From: UBA5109 sp965662565
GTDB lineage: Bacteria > Pseudomonadota > Gammaproteobacteria > Pseudomonadales > Pseudohongiellaceae
Direction of reading: 5' to 3'
NCBI GenBank assembly: GCA_965662565.1
Contig: CBFIHS010000001.1
Span: 1-64,000 of the forward strand
DNA length: 64,000 nucleotides
The number at the start of each line of letters is the position of its first letter. Position 1 is the stretch's first letter. The notes under the pieces are model-generated. The model saw only the letters and a list, made by a program, of their open reading frames with translations, did not search any database and was not told the DNA's origin. The position numbers and the translations under genes are program-made. Below are positions 25,594 to 33,196 of this stretch, in pieces.

Positions 25594-26403
25594 ATGACCA
25601 CTTCAGTTACTTTATTACTTATTTTTATTGTCATCATAGTCGGATTTTTTTATCCCAGCTGGCGCCGTAAACGGATACTAAGTAAAAGAGTTTCCCCATG
25701 ACTGGCTAAGCATTATTGAACGCCGCCTGCCTTTTTTCAAAAAGATGCAGAGCAATGAACAACAACAATTAAAAAAAAATATTCTCCTGTTTTTGGCAGA
25801 TAAAAGTTTCCATGGTTGTAATGGCCTAATAATTAACGATGAAATGCGTATTACCATTGCAGCTGAAGCCTGCTTGCTTTTGCTTAACAGGAAAACATCC
25901 ATTTACTCTCGTCTAAAGCATATCCTGGTCTATCCGACCACCTTTAAAACCAAACACAACAATCAAAATCCGGATGGCACAATAAGCCAAGGTGAAAGAA
26001 CTCTTTTAGGCGAATCTTGGCATAACGGGAAAATTATTCTGTCATGGGATGATGTCACCTTTGGTGCGCAGAACATTCACAATGGACATAACGTCACTTT
26101 ACATGAATTTGCCCATCAACTAGATAGCGAGAGTGGCTCCTCCAATGGCGCCCCCTTATTAGGAAAGCATGCATGGAAAAGTTGGGCTGAAGTGCTAACT
26201 AATGAATTTAAAGAATTAAACCAGGCACAGGAACGACATCATAAATCGGTTATGGATTTTTACGGCGCTACTAATCCAGCTGAGTTTTTTGCTGTTGCAA
26301 CAGAAACTTTCTTGAAAAACTAGAACAGTTAAAAAAGAAACACCCTGAACTCTTTGCTGAATTAGAAAAGTTTTACAGGGTGAATCCAAGTCTTTGGCAG
26401 TAG
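25594..26403 (+). pseudogene. mtfA: mtfA-like zinc peptidase gene with two frameshifts
   Basis: Three frame pieces add up to a complete MtfA (DgsA anti-repressor) family protein. Piece one, from ATG 25594, is a membrane segment MTTSVTLLLIFIVIIVGFFY followed by PSWRRKR. It shifts within the AAAA run at 25684-25687 (one extra base) into EFPHDWLSIIERRLPFFKK. The long central piece keeps the metal motif LHEFAHQLDSESG (HExxH). Near 26310 one T appears lost (TTTCTTGAAAA), and the frame shifts into EKLEQLKKKHPELFAELEKFY, ending at TAG 26401-26403. As written, no intact protein can be made. Decay and local sequencing error are both possible. Confidence 0.75.
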
Positions 26404-26453
26404 ACAGCTATTCGCTTTTTTATGGCTTTGTTAGTCGCTATATTAGGATATAA

Positions 26454-26702
26454 CTAAGACTTAGCCGCTTCTTTAATAATCGCAAAGAGCTCATCTTTTA
26501 AATGTACCCTGCGCATCTTGGCTTCTTCTTCAGTCATACTTGCAACAAGAGTGACTTCATTTTCCATGTTTTCAACACTCGTTGTCAGTTCATGGTACTC
26601 GTCAAATAAAAGCCTGAAGTGGTGATTATGAATTTTTAGCTCATGTATTTGTTCTTTGTACTGGGGAAATTCATGAACTAAATCGTGGTGTTAAACAGCC
26701 AT
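26454..26702 (-). pseudogene. YdcH-like (DUF465) small protein gene with early stop codon
   Basis: Reading from ATG 26702 gives MAV, then TAA at 26693-26691, then an uninterrupted HHDLVHEFPQYKEQIHELK and onward to a stop at 26454, about 82 codons. The sequence after the stop matches the DUF465/YdcH family (DLxHEFPxYKxxIHELK, LFDEYHEL, RRVHLKDELFAII). GAA to TAA, a single base change, would restore MAVEHHDLV. No later start codon lies upstream of the conserved part, so the gene looks broken as written. This lies in the same damaged patch as mtfA and pspF. Confidence 0.7.
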
Positions 26703-26792
26703 ATCTACTCCTTGTAAAATAAAGATTTATAGGACTAGTATAATAAGCTTTGATTAGCCGATCTTGATCTACATCAGAGGCAAACATGCTTT

Positions 26793-27784
26793 TTAACTTA
26801 TTATTTTTTCGTACTTCCTTAGATACCCACGCAGCTGATCATAAGTTAAACCTAATAATTCTGCAGTCTTTCTCTGGTTAAACTGACACTGTTTTAAAGC
26901 GTTTTGAATTATCGCCACTTCAAAGTCTTGCACCTGCTGCTTTAAATCTTTTTCGCCTGCCCGTGGTAAAGAGGCCGTCGCATTATTTTTGTTCTTAGGA
27001 CGATAAGGTGATTCAAAAGGGTCAAATACAATTTCTTTGATAGGCTCTTTTGGATCTTCGCTTTGATAAATTGCCCGCTCAACCACATTCTTCAATTCGC
27101 GAATATTACCGGGCCAGTTGTATTCCAATAATTGCTTTGCCGCAGTTTTTGAAAAGCCTGAGAAAAATTCCCTCTCAAGTTCTTTAATCATTTGAATGGC
27201 AAAGTGCTGAGCTAATACTGGAATATCTTCCAGTCGTTCACGCAGTGGCGGTAAGGTGATGACATCAAAAGCTAAACGATCCAACAAATCTTCACGAAAC
27301 TTTCCTTCCGCTGCGAGTTCGGGCAAATCGACATTTGTAGCCGCTACAATTCTGACATCAACGTCTATCGCTTTGGTGCCTCCCAATCTTTCTAATTCAC
27401 CATACTCTGTAATTCGCAAAATTCGTTCTTGCAATGCCATCGAGGTAGTAGCAAGTTCATCTAGAAAAAGAGTACCTTGATCAGCTCGTTCAAAGTAACC
27501 CTTTTGTTGTTTGGTAGCTCCGGTAAATGCACCGGCTTCATGCCCAAACAATTGCGACTCAAGCAAGGCTTCGTTAAAAGAAGCGCAATTAATTTTTATA
27601 AAGGAATTTCCCCAACGTGGGGAAAGTTAATGTAAGCGTGAAGCCACCAACTCTTTTCCTGTTCCACGCTCACCAATTATAAGCATTGGCTTATTAAGAG
27701 AAGCTAAGCGGGATAAATGCTCCTGCATTTGCAGAAAGCTGGAAGACTCTCCAATCATTCTATCGGCTAGTGCATCATTATCAT
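26793..27784 (-). pseudogene. pspF: pspF sigma-54 activator gene interrupted by a stop codon
   Basis: PspF activates the psp operon as a sigma-54 AAA+ enhancer-binding protein. From about 27758 the frame reads MIGESSSFLQMQEHLSRLA, then Walker A IIGERGTGKELVASRLH, then TAA at 27629-27627, then LSPRWGNSFIKINCAS in the same frame. The downstream part holds the sigma-54 contact GAFTGA, Walker B TLFLDELATT and the C-terminal DNA-binding helix (QRKTAELLGLTYDQLRGYL). E. coli PspF has Tyr at the stop position. The best ribosome site (GGAGAG) precedes an ATG at 27784 that is out of frame with the body, suggesting another one-base lesion. Leftward, divergent from the psp promoter. Confidence 0.75.
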
Positions 27785-27912
27785 TTTTCTCTCCAAAAAG
27801 AACTGTTGGTGAAAATTACCATATGTTGGGATTTTACCCGAGGAGATAAAACTAATACTTGAGAGATAAATTTAATTTATATGTAAATCAATAATTTATA
27901 ATTAATAAAAAG

Positions 27913-27929
27913 TTGGCACGGACTCTGCA
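27913..27929 (+). promoter_or_regulatory. Sigma-54 promoter of the psp operon
   Basis: TTGGCACGGACTCTGCA shows the -24 GG and -12 GC elements exactly ten bases apart, a near-consensus sigma-54 promoter (TGGCACG-N4-TTGCA type). It lies between the divergent pspF and pspA genes. PspF would bind upstream in the AT-rich 27785-27910 stretch; I could not define its sites. The predicted start of transcription is near 27940. Confidence 0.88.
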
Positions 27930-27935
27930 CTATAA

Positions 27936-28139
27936 AAACTGATAGCGGCTTCAGTTTTTATTATTTTATTGCTACAAGGCTGCATTATTGTAGACAAAGA
28001 CGGTCATGGGCCATCAAATTCTAAATACCAAACTACAACTATTGGCGAAGAGCTTGAAGACCTTGATGAAGCTTACGCTGAAGGTCGTTTGAGTGACCAA
28101 GAATATCATCGAATTCATAATCGCATTCTCGATTACTAA
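27936..28139 (+). CDS. Small SHOCT-like, lipoprotein-like ORF ahead of pspA; start not resolved
   Basis: The open frame ends at TAA 28137-28139. Its 5' part reads KLIAASVFIILLLQGCIIV, which looks exactly like a lipoprotein signal with an LQGC lipobox. The 3' part, IGEELEDLDEAYAEGRLSD followed by QEYHRIHNRILDY, resembles the short SHOCT-type helical motif. There is no ATG: the frame begins after a stop at 27933 and the first codons are AAA CTG. The predicted sigma-54 transcription start (about 27940) also falls inside the signal-peptide codons. Either the start is damaged, as in neighbouring genes, or translation begins at an alternative codon such as TTG 27969. Confidence 0.45.
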   Translation, partial: KLIAASVFIILLLQGCIIVDKDGHGPSNSKYQTTTIGEELEDLDEAYAEGRLSDQEYHRIHNRILDY

Positions 28140-28161
28140 AAACTAATAGGAGAGAAAGACA

Positions 28162-28836
28162 ATGGGAATTTTTTCTAGATTATCGGATATCGTCAACTCC
28201 AACATTAATGCCATTTTAGACAAAGCAGAAAACCCGGAGAAAATGGTCCGTATGGTTATTCAGGAAATGGAAGAAACACTTGTTGAAGTTCGTAGCACAA
28301 CGGCACGAATAATTGCTGATAAGAAAGAGTTACGACGTCGTGACACAAGGCTCGAAAAACAAGCTCAAGAATGGGAACAGAAAGCTGAACTCGCGATTAG
28401 TAAAGGCAGGGAAGACTTGGCTAAGGCAGCATTAATGGAAAAGTCTGCTGTGAACGAAATGATTGTTACTTTGAATGAAGACATGGGGAAGTTAGATACT
28501 GCGCTGGATAAACTCACAGTCGAAATTGAACAATTACAAAGTAAACTCAATGAAGCCCGCACAAGGCAGAAAGCGATTCTTATGCGTCACGATGCAACTG
28601 AATCACGCCAATCAGTTAATTCCAAGTTATATGATGGCTCAGTTGAGAAAGCGATTAATAAGTTTGAACACTACGAGCGTAAGATTGATCGTATGGAAAG
28701 TGAAATTGAAGCTTTTACAATCTCGAACAACGATGTAGAAGCAGAATTTGCAGCCTTGGAAAAAGAAGGTAAGATCGATGCCGAGCTTGAAAGTCTAAAG
28801 GCCAGACTTAAAGATAAGAGTGCCGACAAGAAATAA
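28162..28836 (+). CDS. pspA: Phage shock protein A
   Basis: 224 aa, typical PspA/IM30 length. MGIFSRLSDIVNSNINAILDKAENPEKM is spread over the membrane-binding N-terminal helix and hinge. The rest is a long coiled coil with MVIQEMEETLVEVRSTTARI and repeated charged heptads. PspA binds PspF to keep the operon off, and polymerises on the inner membrane to hold the proton-motive force under envelope stress. An AGGAGA site precedes the ATG. First well-formed gene after the sigma-54 promoter. Confidence 0.95.
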   Translation: MGIFSRLSDIVNSNINAILDKAENPEKMVRMVIQEMEETLVEVRSTTARIIADKKELRRRDTRLEKQAQEWEQKAELAISKGREDLAKAALMEKSAVNEMIVTLNEDMGKLDTALDKLTVEIEQLQSKLNEARTRQKAILMRHDATESRQSVNSKLYDGSVEKAINKFEHYERKIDRMESEIEAFTISNNDVEAEFAALEKEGKIDAELESLKARLKDKSADKK

Positions 28837-28864
28837 GACATATCAGCCTTAGAAGTTAAACATT

Positions 28865-29104
28865 ATGGAAGTCCTTGGACTACTGATCCCCTTGACCGCA
28901 ATTACACTGCCAATATGGATTATCTGGATCATTTTGCACTACAAATCAAAAAATAAAGAATTTGGCAGTCTGAATGCAAAAGAAAGTCATCAATTAGAAG
29001 AGTTAAATACTCTCGCTGAAAAGATGGCTGAACGCATAAAGACTCTAGAAACTATTCTTGATGCTGAAAGCCCAGAATGGAGAAACCATGACGCACAGAA
29101 ATAA
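28865..29104 (+). CDS. pspB: Phage shock protein B
   Basis: 79 aa. One N-terminal membrane helix (VLGLLIPLTAITLPIWIIWIILH) is followed by an amphipathic cytoplasmic helix with LEELNTLAEKMAERIKTLE, the standard PspB plan. It works with PspC to sense membrane stress and release PspA from PspF. It overlaps pspC by 17 bases, indicating coupled translation. Confidence 0.88.
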   Translation: MEVLGLLIPLTAITLPIWIIWIILHYKSKNKEFGSLNAKESHQLEELNTLAEKMAERIKTLETILDAESPEWRNHDAQK

Positions 29105-29738
29105 ATCGAAACTCTGCCACAATGAAAAAGAAAGCAAAGTTCTTGGTGTTTGTGCAGGAATCGCAGACTTTGTAGGCATTAAAGTTTGGGTAATCCGCTT
29201 AGGCTTTATTGCCAGCGTGATTTTTGGCGGCTGGTTTATGATACCCGCCTATTTTATAGCTTGGTTCTTCATGAACAAAACTCAGATAGAAAACTTAAGC
29301 GAAAAATCTAAAAATTTTAAAGCCAGCAAGACTATCAACCATTTTCGCAACCTCGATTACAAGAAAAAAATCTACAAGAATGTTGATGATAAAAAGTTTT
29401 TAGGGGTCTGTTCTGATGTAGCAGACTATTTGGATGTTGATGTTACGATAGTGAGAATAGTTACTGTTCTGACTTCATTTATCCCAGGCTCATTCGTTCC
29501 AATCGCATATTTCATAGCTTACTTTATACTGGATAAAAAACCCGAAAATATCCTTACCCATGATAATTCTGAATATTCAAAAGTAAAAGAAACGCTAAGT
29601 GAAACAAGCAATTCTCCAAGACCTACTTTTAAAGCTTGTTCTCGCAAATTTTCTAATCTGCACGATCGACTGGCACGTATGGAAGCCTACGTCACTTCCA
29701 GTAAATTTGAACTCGATAATGAATTTAAAAACCTTTAA
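29088..29738 (+). CDS. pspC: PspC protein with two tandem PspC domains
   Basis: 216 aa from ATG 29088, which has GGAG 8 nt upstream inside pspB. It is about twice the length of E. coli PspC (119 aa). Domain one (residues 8-60): LGVCAGIADFVGIKVWVIRL, then a membrane helix ending YFIAWFFMNK. Domain two (residues 95-150): KKFLGVCSDVADYLDVDVTI, then IAYFIAYFILDKKP. Both keep the GVC(A/S)xxADxxxxxxxxxR core, so this is an internal duplication. A C-terminal tail (ACSRKFSNLHDRLARMEAYV) resembles the end of other PspC proteins. Two domains could bind PspB and PspA at once. Last gene of the psp operon. Confidence 0.85.
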   Translation: MTHRNKSKLCHNEKESKVLGVCAGIADFVGIKVWVIRLGFIASVIFGGWFMIPAYFIAWFFMNKTQIENLSEKSKNFKASKTINHFRNLDYKKKIYKNVDDKKFLGVCSDVADYLDVDVTIVRIVTVLTSFIPGSFVPIAYFIAYFILDKKPENILTHDNSEYSKVKETLSETSNSPRPTFKACSRKFSNLHDRLARMEAYVTSSKFELDNEFKNL

Positions 29739-30437
29739 TTATTGATAAGGGTCTACTCTATCTGATGTAGAAGTGTTAATTCTAAACCAACCTGCAATTG
29801 AATATCTGTCACGCTTGGACTTTAAAACTTCATGTGGGAATTCTTCACTGAGAAAAGTAACAAGCGTACCAAAACTTGGAGTTACTTTTATTGTATAATC
29901 ACGATTGCTTTTGTTGTCGACACCTTCAATATTGTCGGTATAAATAACAAGTTCCCCGCCATCTTCTGGTAACCAACCAGGGTTCAAATACAACACCACG
30001 GAAAGTATGCGATTAGAGTTGCCAGTAAAAGCATCAACATGTTTTTTATAAAATGCTCCTGGCTCATAATGAGCAAAATGACTCTCAAAAGAAAATAGAC
30101 CAAGGAAAAGTTTTAGATTTAGGTAGTTTTTTAAACTTTCACTCCATTTCAACCAATCCCTTCCTGCTTCAGACTCACCAGTAATCCAGCAGATCTCATC
30201 TCTTCGAATAAAATTATTTAAATTATGATTTGACTTTCTTCCAAGCCCTGCGGGTTCAAATTTTTCTGTGTTCATTTTTTGTAGGTGGAGCCACAACTTC
30301 TCACTTAAAAGAGGCGAAATTGCATTGAAATTAATGCTATATCCTTGATCTCTAATATTGTTAGCAATCACCTGAAATAGTACCTCATCATCAAAACCAG
30401 GCTTATTTATTTGATTACTAAAGTTTTCCATTGTCAT
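29739..30437 (-). CDS. 2OG-Fe(II) dioxygenase (prolyl-hydroxylase-like)
   Basis: 232 aa from ATG 30437 (ATG 30431 is equally possible; AGAGAAGAG precedes both). The double-stranded beta-helix motif is visible: YEPGAFYKKHVDAFTGNSNR gives His-x-Asp, then ILSVVLYLNPGW and DGGELVIYTD, then the distal His in SEEFPHEVLKSKRDRYSIAGWF with the 2OG-binding Arg. This matches SM-20/EGL-9-type hydroxylases that act on proteins or peptides with 2-oxoglutarate, O2 and iron. It overlaps the MgtC-like gene by 20 bases and is the last gene of the RimK-GNAT-MgtC operon. Substrate unknown; a peptide made by its neighbours is possible. Confidence 0.83.
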   Translation of the reverse strand: MTMENFSNQINKPGFDDEVLFQVIANNIRDQGYSINFNAISPLLSEKLWLHLQKMNTEKFEPAGLGRKSNHNLNNFIRRDEICWITGESEAGRDWLKWSESLKNYLNLKLFLGLFSFESHFAHYEPGAFYKKHVDAFTGNSNRILSVVLYLNPGWLPEDGGELVIYTDNIEGVDNKSNRDYTIKVTPSFGTLVTFLSEEFPHEVLKSKRDRYSIAGWFRINTSTSDRVDPYQ

Positions 30438-30933
30438 CACTCTTCTCTTCAAACAACTCCTTGCGGTGGAAATTTTTCATACTCGCGTGCACTCCTCTAC
30501 CCAGCATTTTCACATGTCTTTCGAGAATATCTACACCGTATAAAATTCCCACCACTATAATTGAAACTTTAATACCAGCGACAAGATTATTGGTTCCTAT
30601 CATGATACCAATAGAAGCCAACACCCAAATAGTTGCAGCAGAGGTTACCCCTACCACAGCCCCATCGTGGGCCAACATGACACCAGCACCTAAAAACCCT
30701 ATCGCTGTAATAATCTGCCCTATAACACGCGTTGGATCAGCACTATCCGACTGAAAACTTAAAGCCATTGCCATAAATAGATACGTTCCTAAAATTATGA
30801 GGGAAGAGGTTCTAATTCCTACAGGCTTCCCTCTTATCTGGCGTTCAAATCCAATCAAACTACCACACAGAATTGCTACGAAAATTGCGTGCCATTTGTA
30901 AGGACTAATATCTAGGAATTCTTCTAAGCTCAT
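30418..30933 (-). CDS. MgtC/SapB-family inner-membrane protein
   Basis: 171 aa with four to five membrane helices. The MgtC family signature is clear: VAILCGSLIGFERQIRGKPVG IRTSSLIILGTYLF, and GQIITAIGFLGAGVMLAHDGAVVGVTSAATIWV. MgtC proteins are linked to magnesium limitation and ATP-synthase control. This one is a short form lacking the long C-terminal domain of Salmonella MgtC. It overlaps the GNAT gene upstream by 4 bases (ATGA type) and the oxygenase downstream by 20. Its role in this operon is unclear; it might be a membrane partner or transporter. Confidence 0.83.
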   Translation of the reverse strand: MSLEEFLDISPYKWHAIFVAILCGSLIGFERQIRGKPVGIRTSSLIILGTYLFMAMALSFQSDSADPTRVIGQIITAIGFLGAGVMLAHDGAVVGVTSAATIWVLASIGIMIGTNNLVAGIKVSIIVVGILYGVDILERHVKMLGRGVHASMKNFHRKELFEEKSDDNGKL

Positions 30934-31427
30934 TTTTTATCCCTAAAATACGATTCTGAGATTACACTTTTCATCTTCAGCCCATCTTCGCCGTCCTCAT
31001 AATAGGAAGACAAAGTTTTTATAGGATTAAACCCATATTTTTTATAAAAATTTTGAGTTTTTTTATCACTACTTCTAACTTCCAGATTACAACTCTGATA
31101 ACCCAACTCAGAAAGCTTTTGAATACCATTACAAAGCAACTCTCCAGCAAAGCCTTTATTTCTATAGTTTGCTAAAACCGCCAAAGAGTACAGTCTTGCT
31201 GACCTAGAAAGTATAGGCGTCAAAAATATACAGTAAGCAACAATTAAGCCCTTTACTTTAATCAGTAAAGTAAATGCTTTCGCTCTGCTTAAAAGGTATC
31301 GTATTTGTCGACGAGTTAGTCGATCAGTTTCAAAACAGCTGTTTTCAATATTTAACAAAGCATCTATATCAGTAAGATTTGCCTCAGAGAGCTGAAATAA
31401 ATTCCTTTTATTGCCCACGTTGTTCAA
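30930..31427 (-). CDS. GNAT-family N-acetyltransferase
   Basis: 165 aa. The GNAT fold is clear: DIDALLNIENSCFETDRLTR at the start, a motif-A stretch LYSLAVLANYRNKGFAGELLC (RNKGFAG is the acetyl-CoA pyrophosphate loop), then NLEVRSSDKKTQNFYKKYGF. No ATG exists in frame; the frame begins TTG at 31427 with a GTG alternative at 31418. It overlaps the RimK-like gene by 20 bases, so it is certainly cotranscribed. It probably acetylates an amine, perhaps a peptide end produced by the ATP-grasp ligase. Confidence 0.83.
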   Translation of the reverse strand: MNNVGNKRNLFQLSEANLTDIDALLNIENSCFETDRLTRRQIRYLLSRAKAFTLLIKVKGLIVAYCIFLTPILSRSARLYSLAVLANYRNKGFAGELLCNGIQKLSELGYQSCNLEVRSSDKKTQNFYKKYGFNPIKTLSSYYEDGEDGLKMKSVISESYFRDKK

Positions 31428-32862
31428 GCCTATTTTTAAACTCAGACATCACTAACATATACAGTTCATCACCGAGGTATAGATCTTCCACACCATGGTC
31501 TATGCTGGGATTATCGTTGACCTCTATGACATAGGCGTGATTCTCATGCTGCTTTACATCGACACCATACAAGCCATTCCCAATCAATTTTGCGGCTTTA
31601 ACTGCAACATCTAAAACGACCTTAGGAACCTCAAATGTTGGCAAGGTTTCGAATCCGCCACTAAAATTACTTTTATCGCTATGGTTATATATTTGCCAAT
31701 GATTTCTTGCCATTAAATATCTGCAGGCATAAATTGCTCTGCCATTGAGAACACCCACTCGCCAATCAAAATCTGTATATAGATATTCTTGTACCAGAAC
31801 CAATGCACTAACTTTGAACATTTCATCGAGTTTCAACACCAACTCTTTAGCGTCATTGACTTTAAAAACCCCACTTGAAAAAGACCCTTCCGGCATCTTT
31901 AAAACTAAGGGATAAGAAAATTTTTCTTCTACTTCACTTATTGTTTTTTTACTACGATTACTGACAACCTGAGTTAGTAAGCTAGGCACTTTTTGATATG
32001 AAAATGCATCGTGTAAGTACACCTTGTTACAACATCGAAGTATAGATACTGGATCATCTATCACTACCAACCCTAAGTTTTCAGCTCGGCTTGCCAATCG
32101 ATATGTATAATGATCAATTGCTGTAGTTTCTCGAATAAAAAGTGCATCATAATGGCCAATATTTTGAAAGTTCTCGACAGTAATAATTTCAGTAGAAATT
32201 CCATGCTTGTTTGCAGCTTTAACAAATCTAGAAATTGCTTCCTTATTACTAGGTGGCACCTTATCAAACCGATTAACCAAGATAGCCATATCCCATCGGC
32301 TCGATTTTTTCTTGCTATTGGCTCGCCAAACAGTTTGTATAAACTCTACTAATTTCTGCTTGAAAACTTCTCTTTGCTCTTTATCAATTGAAGAAAAAGC
32401 ATACCTCTTGATTTTCAGCCCTAACTCCCCATTTGCTTTATGAATCGAAAACCGTAACAACGGCGCCGGATATAAGCCGAATATTTTTTTACTCAATTTC
32501 AGAAGCAAAGGGTTTTGGACCCAACCAAAAAATGACAAAACATCAAGATTTTCATTATCATTCAGAAAGTCTCCAATATCTTTTTGTAGGTTTACTATAG
32601 GTCCTTCTTCATGATTGAAAACACGTATTTCATTAATCACCTTCACACTAGGCAATACCGTGTGCTGTCGAGCTTCAGCTAACAGGGAGCAGTAGTAACC
32701 TTTACTTAAGTAATGCTCTGTATCACAAAGATTGATAATCCTAGTTTTTGGTTCATTTAGTTTTGGATAATCTTTTAGGTATTTTTCAAAACTGATAATT
32801 TCTAAGCTGGGCTCGTCTAAAGAGACTTCATCGCTGTCTACTATTATTAAAGTTTTATGCAT
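31408..32862 (-). CDS. RimK-family ATP-grasp ligase
   Basis: 484 aa. The N-terminal half (residues 1-190) is a RimK-like substrate domain with LCDTEHYLSKGYYCSLLAEA; the C-terminal half is an ATP-grasp. ATP-binding strands are FSYPLVLKMPEGSFSSGVFK and VLVQEYLYTDFDWRVGVLNG. The metal-binding end is YGVDVKQHENHAYVIEVNDN, with Glu and Asn. RimK ligases add amino acids, often glutamate, to a carboxylate of a protein, peptide or cofactor. It heads a four-gene overlapped operon with acetyltransferase, MgtC-like and hydroxylase genes. The product is unknown; a modified peptide or a protein tail is the reasonable inference. Confidence 0.85.
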   Translation of the reverse strand: MHKTLIIVDSDEVSLDEPSLEIISFEKYLKDYPKLNEPKTRIINLCDTEHYLSKGYYCSLLAEARQHTVLPSVKVINEIRVFNHEEGPIVNLQKDIGDFLNDNENLDVLSFFGWVQNPLLLKLSKKIFGLYPAPLLRFSIHKANGELGLKIKRYAFSSIDKEQREVFKQKLVEFIQTVWRANSKKKSSRWDMAILVNRFDKVPPSNKEAISRFVKAANKHGISTEIITVENFQNIGHYDALFIRETTAIDHYTYRLASRAENLGLVVIDDPVSILRCCNKVYLHDAFSYQKVPSLLTQVVSNRSKKTISEVEEKFSYPLVLKMPEGSFSSGVFKVNDAKELVLKLDEMFKVSALVLVQEYLYTDFDWRVGVLNGRAIYACRYLMARNHWQIYNHSDKSNFSGGFETLPTFEVPKVVLDVAVKAAKLIGNGLYGVDVKQHENHAYVIEVNDNPSIDHGVEDLYLGDELYMLVMSEFKNRLEQRGQ

Positions 32863-33196
32863 CTAAAATTCTATTCACTTTTTGCAATTGAATAATGACA
32901 GTTAATTATTCTTAAGAGTTCACTTGCTTTTCACTTTCAAAGAATCATCTCAGGGTTCCTATTCCGCCTATACTAATGACTGGATCGATAAACCTCACTT
33001 GAAGGTCAACTTTATCGCCTATACCTAAGCCCGATTAGATTAGAAATACTAAACACCTTACACACGCGCTATATATTCCTGTTTTATCTACATAGCAATC
33101 TTTTTTTTTAGATTTGAATATAAGCAAGATTATAGGCAGAATTGTCCGATCTATAATAATGTTCGCAATCATTCTCATATCAAATAAGGGTCTATT
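32863..33196. other. 334-bp intergenic region between divergent rimK-like and frmA
   Basis: No gene is seen. It must hold promoters for both directions. A 9-bp direct repeat CGCCTATAC occurs at 32965-32973 and 33016-33024, 51 bases apart, of unknown meaning. No FrmR-type dyad was evident. Confidence 0.35.

Noticed and set aside
26691..26693. TAA read as a sense codon (alternative code) in the ydcH-like gene and pspF
   Set aside because: TAA ends many intact genes here (for example thiolase, fghA and pspA), so recoding is unlikely; damage or sequencing error is simpler.
32965..33024. Direct repeat CGCCTATAC upstream of frmA
   Set aside because: Nine bases, two copies 51 bases apart; could be chance and does not resemble a known operator.
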